From Bacillota bacterium (lineage in GTDB: Bacteria > Bacillota > Clostridia > Clostridiales > Clostridiaceae), in assembly GCA_030706065.1 (NCBI GenBank), contig JAUZPH010000118.1:1-9157 (forward strand): 9,157 nucleotides of DNA. The letters run 5' to 3'. Made by a program: the position numbers and the translations under genes. Below, in pieces: positions 5,565-9,157 of the stretch (within the stretch, counting starts at the first letter, position 1; every line of letters begins with the position of its first letter). Under the pieces are notes generated by a model. That model saw nothing but the letters and a program-made list of their open reading frames with translations, was not told the DNA's origin and made no database searches.

Positions 5565-6806
5565 TCAATAACTATTCAACTTTTCATTCCAGGTGCCAAC
5601 ATATTGTCCCGTTGCCCACTGGTTCATTATAATGCTTTCACTACCGTCAACATCGATACTGAGGCTTGGCTTGCCGATTCCATCCTTAGGATTGGCATAG
5701 ATAAGCAGTTTGTCAGAGGTCAGAACCGCCAGCATACTGCCATCAGGTGAAGATACGGCATCCCTTGCCTGCGGAACCTTTTGTTTAATCATATCCCAAC
5801 CTATCGACAGGCTGTCATAGGAGGTTATTGCTTTTGGCAGCTTTATGTCCGTAGTGATATATTCCTTAATATTTCTCCCGCTGGAGCCATTGCCCTCATG
5901 TTCATATACATTATAAAGCGGAACCAGAACCTGCCATTTACCTTCTTTTCTTGTTAAAAGCAGATTCTCAATATCTACCGATTGCTTCTGTTTCACCAAC
6001 GTATTCTCAGAATCAATATCCTTATCATAATTTTTAGGATATTCTTGAAGCTTTGCCTTCTCACTTTTGTCCAGCAAATCCGCAAGCCCAATATTCTTTT
6101 TCCTGCCTTCCAGGCTGGCCAAGCTGCTCAGTTCATACATATTAGAGTAATCTCTTCCGCTGTAAAAAGTTCCGCCTCCGGTATAAAAGCTGTTGTTCAT
6201 AACACAGGCATAATTATTTCCTACATACCAGAGCCATTCTGTCTGGGCTGAGTATGGCCCCTCCATATTACCCTCCTGCCCGCTTAGATATTTCTCCTTG
6301 AAGCTTTCTGAAGTAAATAAACTTTTCATTGTCTTATCTGCAGAATGTGAGACTATATTTGTAAAACTAAAATACTCGGAAAAATTACTGATAATATCTT
6401 CATACTTAGTATCGGTACCACTGTTTGGCTCGGCCTGGAAAAACCTGCTATTCCCCACTTTATAAAACCCGTCTTTATACGGTGTGATTATCTCACCCTT
6501 TTTCTCAGTATAAACTATCCTGCCATTTTCCTGATGTATCCACAATGTCCTGTAATCATTAGCCTGCCTCTTCAATGGATTTAAATTTGTACCTGTTTCG
6601 TTGTCCTTAGACAACCCAAGCAGTACACCGGAATCAACTCTATTTTGCTGGACATCATTGTTTGATACAACTGTAGAACCCTTGTTATCTGTATCCATGC
6701 CGGTTACCTGGTTTTCAGCCGGTTTTGATTTACTGCACCCCGCCATTAGGACAACCAATACTGTTAATACCGCCAGATACCTATGTCTTCTTTTAATATT
6801 TTTCAT
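5565..6806 (-). CDS. Lipoprotein of unknown function
   Basis: A 413-residue exported protein. The N-terminus is a lipoprotein signal: basic MKNIKRRHRY, hydrophobic LAVLTVLVVL, and the lipobox MAGC with the lipidated Cys at 24, followed by a polar linker rich in Asn, Asp, Ser and Thr (25-80). The mature part would sit on the outer face of the membrane. No domain is recognised in the middle (it includes a Tyr/Ser/Asn-rich stretch around 205-220). Near the C-terminus, ARDAVSSPDGSMLAVLTSDKLL (about 346-367) looks like one blade of a PD40/WD40-type propeller, with IIMNQWATGQYVGTW at the end; a single blade is not enough to call a propeller. The start is the only plausible one, with a weak GAGAGGA site about 10 nt upstream. 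First gene of a likely operon with the GNAT and YcxB-like genes. Confidence 0.8.
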   Translation of the reverse strand: MKNIKRRHRYLAVLTVLVVLMAGCSKSKPAENQVTGMDTDNKGSTVVSNNDVQQNRVDSGVLLGLSKDNETGTNLNPLKRQANDYRTLWIHQENGRIVYTEKKGEIITPYKDGFYKVGNSRFFQAEPNSGTDTKYEDIISNFSEYFSFTNIVSHSADKTMKSLFTSESFKEKYLSGQEGNMEGPYSAQTEWLWYVGNNYACVMNNSFYTGGGTFYSGRDYSNMYELSSLASLEGRKKNIGLADLLDKSEKAKLQEYPKNYDKDIDSENTLVKQKQSVDIENLLLTRKEGKWQVLVPLYNVYEHEGNGSSGRNIKEYITTDIKLPKAITSYDSLSIGWDMIKQKVPQARDAVSSPDGSMLAVLTSDKLLIYANPKDGIGKPSLSIDVDGSESIIMNQWATGQYVGTWNEKLNSY

Positions 6807-6912
6807 CTTTACTTCATCCTCTCACGTGCCTTCAGGATAATGTTCTCCGCCTTTTTACATGTTTATTGCACTTACAATATATACGTCACAGGGTGAAAAA
6901 AGTAGAAGTCAG

Positions 6913-6941
6913 GTTGAATAAAGTGACACCTATAATTCAAC
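6913..6941. promoter_or_regulatory. Inverted repeat upstream of the lipoprotein gene (possible operator)
   Basis: GTTGAAT (6913-6919) and ATTCAAC (6935-6941) are perfect inverted copies around a 15-nt centre. It lies in the 204-bp spacer 107 to 135 bp upstream of the lipoprotein start. No U-tract, so not a terminator. No promoter close to consensus was found nearby. Operator function is a guess. Confidence 0.35.
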
Positions 6942-7010
6942 TCCAACTCCTTCCGGATCATAACAAGAGTACATTTATCACCGGATTTTCTTCTTACACC
7001 TTTCCCTCAT

Positions 7011-7391
7011 TTATATGGTATTACTTGCTGCCCTGCAGACAAAATTGACAATATTGCCGTCAGGATCTCTGAACCAGGTTGACCTGGCTCCCCAGGGATG
7101 AGTCGTCGGCGGCATAATAAATTCAACACCTAGTGCTTTAAGCTTTTCGTATTCTGCATCTGGATCTTTTACCTCGAAGGAAATCGTAAAACTCCCATAA
7201 CCTGCACCGCACATGGAACCGGGAGCCATACTCTCCATACCTTCAACAGAAAAGATAGCCATATCAGCTCCATCATTCCTTAAATCCATATGGGTGCTGT
7301 TCCCCTCCGGCACAACACAAAGAACTGTCGAATAAAATTCAGCAAGTCTCAGAACATCTTTTGTAATAAGGCATATACCAATTAACTCCAT
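7011..7391 (-). CDS. VOC-family (glyoxalase/bleomycin-resistance fold) protein
   Basis: A 126-residue protein made of two beta-alpha-beta-beta-beta units of the vicinal oxygen chelate superfamily. Unit one: MELIGICLITKDVLRLAEFYSTVL (1-24), then MDLRNDGADMAIF. Unit two: FTISFEVKDPDAEYEKLKALGVEFIMPP (68-95), then WGARSTWFRDPDGNIVNFVC (100-119), the family's closing signature. The usual metal-ligand Glu in DPDGNxxE is Asn here (NIVNF, Asn116), so classic glyoxalase I chemistry is unlikely; it may bind a drug or another ligand, or use other residues. AGGAGG lies 5 nt before ATG 7391. It follows the HAD gene after a 93-bp gap holding a hairpin and precedes the lipoprotein by 204 bp, so it may be expressed alone. 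Confidence 0.88.
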   Translation of the reverse strand: MELIGICLITKDVLRLAEFYSTVLCVVPEGNSTHMDLRNDGADMAIFSVEGMESMAPGSMCGAGYGSFTISFEVKDPDAEYEKLKALGVEFIMPPTTHPWGARSTWFRDPDGNIVNFVCRAASNTI

Positions 7392-7464
7392 CTTTACCTC
7401 CTAAAAAAGTTTATTATTAATACATGTGAGTTCTCCTGCAGCATACATGATTGAGCCGCCTTTT

Positions 7465-7489
7465 TATAAACGGATCCCTTGGGTTTATA
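7465..7489. repeat. Hairpin spanning the HAD stop codon
   Basis: TATAAAC (7465-7471) and GTTTATA (7483-7489) pair perfectly around an 11-nt loop; the HAD stop codon (7487-7485) is in the stem. No U-run follows on the minus strand, so it is at best a weak terminator or an RNA-stability element. Confidence 0.4.
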
Positions 7490-8174
7490 GATTCACTATG
7501 TCAATAATTTCTCTAAAATCCCTAATATAATAGTCCGTAAATTCTCCGGTATCTGAAGGCTGTCCGGCATTCCCTCCTGTCAGGCAGCAGGTTAATACTG
7601 TCTTGATTCCCAAAGCCTTTGCGCCCCTCAATTCGTCGGAACCGCCGTCTCCAACAAAAATACTGTTTTCCGGAGCAATATTCATTCTTTCCAGTGCAGT
7701 TCTGTATATTTCAGCATGGGGTTTTAAACATCCTGCCTCATATGAGAATACCGCATCATCAAATAACCTGCTCAGCGGAGATTCATTCCAATGCATCACA
7801 TCGATTATATCTGCATTGCTGATCAGACATATCTTCCTTCCACTTTTCTTAATCCTGAAGAGAACTTCCAGAATCACAGAATCTATGTCGGATAAGGACC
7901 TCTTAAACCTCTCTTCCCTCAACCTCAGGATTTCATCTTTCTGAACCGCACTGGCTTCCGCTCCCATCTTCTCAATAATGGCTTCAATTATCCTCATGGG
8001 GTCCTTTTCCATTCCTACAGCTCTCCCGAAGTATAATTCACTGTCTTCTGCATACTTTTCCCATTCCTCTTTTGTTATTCCGAGTACGTCATACTCATTT
8101 CTTAAAGCATTATATTTTGGGGTAGCCAGGGTATAGAATAAATCAAAGAACAGTACATTAATCTCACTACTCAT
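7485..8174 (-). CDS. HAD-family hydrolase
   Basis: A 229-residue haloacid dehalogenase superfamily protein, probably a phosphatase on a small molecule. Motif I is FFDLFYTL with nucleophile Asp11; the usual second Asp (DxD) is Phe13, a variation shared by part of the family. The cap region is helical (about 20-95). Motif II is CLISNAD with Ser119, motif III Lys151 in CLKPHAEIY, and motif IV VGDGGSDELRGA (174-185) with Asp176 and Asp180 for magnesium. Start set at ATG 8174, giving an N-terminus typical of the family; the frame stays open upstream into the AAC gene but lacks homologous-looking sequence there. The Shine-Dalgarno is weak (GGTG about 8 nt upstream), and the gap to the AAC stop is 19 bp, suggesting expression by read-through from that gene. 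Substrate unknown. Confidence 0.87.
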   Translation of the reverse strand: MSSEINVLFFDLFYTLATPKYNALRNEYDVLGITKEEWEKYAEDSELYFGRAVGMEKDPMRIIEAIIEKMGAEASAVQKDEILRLREERFKRSLSDIDSVILEVLFRIKKSGRKICLISNADIIDVMHWNESPLSRLFDDAVFSYEAGCLKPHAEIYRTALERMNIAPENSIFVGDGGSDELRGAKALGIKTVLTCCLTGGNAGQPSDTGEFTDYYIRDFREIIDIVNL

Positions 8175-8193
8175 ATCAAAATCACCATACACT

Positions 8194-8979
8194 TTATTGT
8201 TTTCTGTACCATTCAACAGGAACAGGCTCATTATCCGCAAATAAATCCTGGTTCAACCTTAAGAAAGAGGTGGTCAGCGCCGCCATGCCTACTACATCAC
8301 AGAGTACGCTCTCGGCATCTCCAATAAATCCTCTTCTTGCAATGCCGGTATAATGAAAGGGCTCCAGCATCTTGCCGTAATTCTTTGAGACATCACCGGT
8401 TGAACTGTAATGCCTGCGCTGCGGGCATTCTATCTCCTCTCCCTCAGGCGTAATAATCTTCAAAGCCTGATATGTGTCCGCCAGTCTGTTCGGAATGTTA
8501 TTCCACTCCTCAACCCCATGCAGAAAAGTATTGCTTCTTAGGCTGCAGCCGAGGAACAGTATCTTTGCCCCCTTGTCGTACAACTTTCCCCAGCAGCCTC
8601 CACGGGAACAGGGTGTATCCCACAGTTCTTCACCGGAGACGTATTCGGCAGCATCCCTTCCATAGGCTGCAACGGAATGGGTCGGGTGCCAGGAACGCAC
8701 CACTCCGGGCCTTTTCATAAACATATTAGTCAATATCCCCACACAGGAGGGCTCGGTTTCAGGATTAAAAACATTGTATTCGTCATTTATCTGAGCCCAG
8801 GTATGGGTAGGAAAGATAAGCAGCCCATCCCTCATATACTCCATAAATGCATCCAGCACTGTATCCGCGCCATGTTCAACCTGTCCTACCACTTTCATTG
8901 AAGAGTGTACCAGCAGTGTATCCGTCTGCCTGATTCCAAGATTGATAATACCATTTATAAGGTTATTCTTCGTATACAT
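8194..8979 (-). CDS. Aminoglycoside 3-N-acetyltransferase (AAC(3)) family protein
   Basis: A 261-residue protein of the Antibiotic_NAT family, which transfers acetyl from acetyl-CoA to the 3-amino group of aminoglycosides; chromosomal members such as YokD-type proteins may have other substrates. Marks in order: LLVHSSMKVVG (22-32), LLIFPTHTW (53-61), RSWHPTHSVAAYGRDA (95-110) with His101, ILFLGCSLRSNTFLHGVEE (140-158) with His154, and RRGFIGDAESVLCD near the C-terminus. Length and motif order match the family fully, so it appears intact. Start chosen at ATG 8979: GGAGG sits 6 nt upstream, while the longer frame from ATG 9030 would put that site inside the coding region. It has its own promoter and leader hairpin and is followed closely by the HAD gene. 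Whether it confers resistance cannot be told. Confidence 0.92.
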   Translation of the reverse strand: MYTKNNLINGIINLGIRQTDTLLVHSSMKVVGQVEHGADTVLDAFMEYMRDGLLIFPTHTWAQINDEYNVFNPETEPSCVGILTNMFMKRPGVVRSWHPTHSVAAYGRDAAEYVSGEELWDTPCSRGGCWGKLYDKGAKILFLGCSLRSNTFLHGVEEWNNIPNRLADTYQALKIITPEGEEIECPQRRHYSSTGDVSKNYGKMLEPFHYTGIARRGFIGDAESVLCDVVGMAALTTSFLRLNQDLFADNEPVPVEWYRKQ

Positions 8980-9020
8980 ATAACCCTCCATAGGTTGTTT
9001 TATTAAAAACCTCTTTAAGT

Positions 9021-9042
9021 CAATTCTCATTATTTAGAATTG
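9021..9042 (-). repeat. Stem-loop in the 5' leader of the AAC(3)-family gene
   Basis: CAATTCT and AGAATTG (9021-9027, 9036-9042) pair perfectly with an 8-nt loop, placed just inside the predicted transcript start (about 9048). It is AT-rich with no U-run. It could be an operator dyad or a 5'-stabilising hairpin. Confidence 0.45.
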
Positions 9043-9054
9043 TTTACTAGCCTC

Positions 9055-9083
9055 ATTATATAACAACAGGATAATTTTGTACA
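9055..9083 (-). promoter_or_regulatory. Sigma-A type promoter of the AAC(3)-family/HAD unit
   Basis: On the minus strand TGTACA (9083-9078), a 17-bp spacer, then TATAAT (9060-9055). The -10 is perfect; the -35 matches four of six. Predicted leader of about 70 nt before ATG 8979. Sequence beyond 9083 to the right edge is AT-rich and holds no gene I can support. Confidence 0.65.
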
Positions 9084-9157
9084 TTAATGAAACATATGGC
9101 TCTATATTAAAAGCTTTTATGAAAGTATTGATTTGTCCTTAATTTATTATGTATAAA

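Noticed and set aside
6955..6990. Repeated ATCCGG words after the VOC stop, with partial dyad symmetry
   Set aside because: The stem is broken by mismatches and has no U-tract; too weak to call a terminator.
6866..7048. 60-codon plus-strand open frame
   Set aside because: No ribosome site, and it runs into the antisense of the VOC gene; most of it is intergenic by chance.
8175..8240. N-terminal extension of the HAD protein into the AAC gene
   Set aside because: The extension is the out-of-frame reading of the AAC C-terminus; HAD homology begins right after ATG 8174.
1..9157. CRISPR array, tRNA/rRNA genes, prophage or toxin-antitoxin pair
   Set aside because: No regularly spaced repeats, no cloverleaf or ribosomal sequence, and no gene of those families is seen on either strand.

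Overview
The window looks like chromosomal DNA from a low-to-moderate GC Gram-positive bacterium, most likely a Clostridia member. Reasons: strong AGGAGG-type ribosome binding sites before nearly every gene, AT-rich promoters close to the sigma-A consensus, heavy use of AGA, AGG and ATA codons, a tRNA-sensing T-box leader, a sigma factor / DUF4179-type anti-sigma pair, and a glutamyl-tRNA synthetase of the kind seen in clostridia. I could not search databases; all family names come from reading the proteins.

Layout, left to right. 1-729 (minus) is the N-terminal 243 codons of a glutamyl-tRNA synthetase cut off by the window edge. It is preceded (about 749-1012) by a full T-box riboswitch whose specifier codon reads GAA (Glu), with a well-formed promoter at 1019-1047. 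1091-1387 (minus) is a small ABM-fold monooxygenase whose real start is a TTG. Between it and a flavodoxin-fold NAD(P)H oxidoreductase (1584-2165, minus) sits a roughly 146-bp nested palindrome (1433-1578) that looks like a MITE-type element and abuts the promoter of the monooxygenase gene. 2404-4273 (plus) is a two-gene unit, an ECF-like sigma factor overlapping its putative membrane anti-sigma partner, closed by a clear intrinsic terminator at 4279-4316.

From 4551 to 8979 everything is on the minus strand. In order of transcription: an aminoglycoside 3-N-acetyltransferase-family protein (with its own promoter at 9055-9083), a HAD-family hydrolase 19 bp behind it, a VOC/glyoxalase-fold protein, a lipoprotein of unknown function, a GNAT acetyltransferase and a YcxB-like membrane protein. 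The AAC-HAD pair and the lipoprotein-GNAT-YcxB set look like short operons. The products are a loose assortment of stress, detoxification and resistance-type accessory genes rather than one pathway.

How they work together: the only firm regulatory circuits visible are the uncharged-tRNA-Glu control of gltX and the sigma/anti-sigma pair. I see no CRISPR array, tRNA, rRNA, prophage or transposase gene. I found no convincing new multi-gene system; the most unexplained pieces are the nested palindrome at 1433-1578 and the 4317-4550 spacer.
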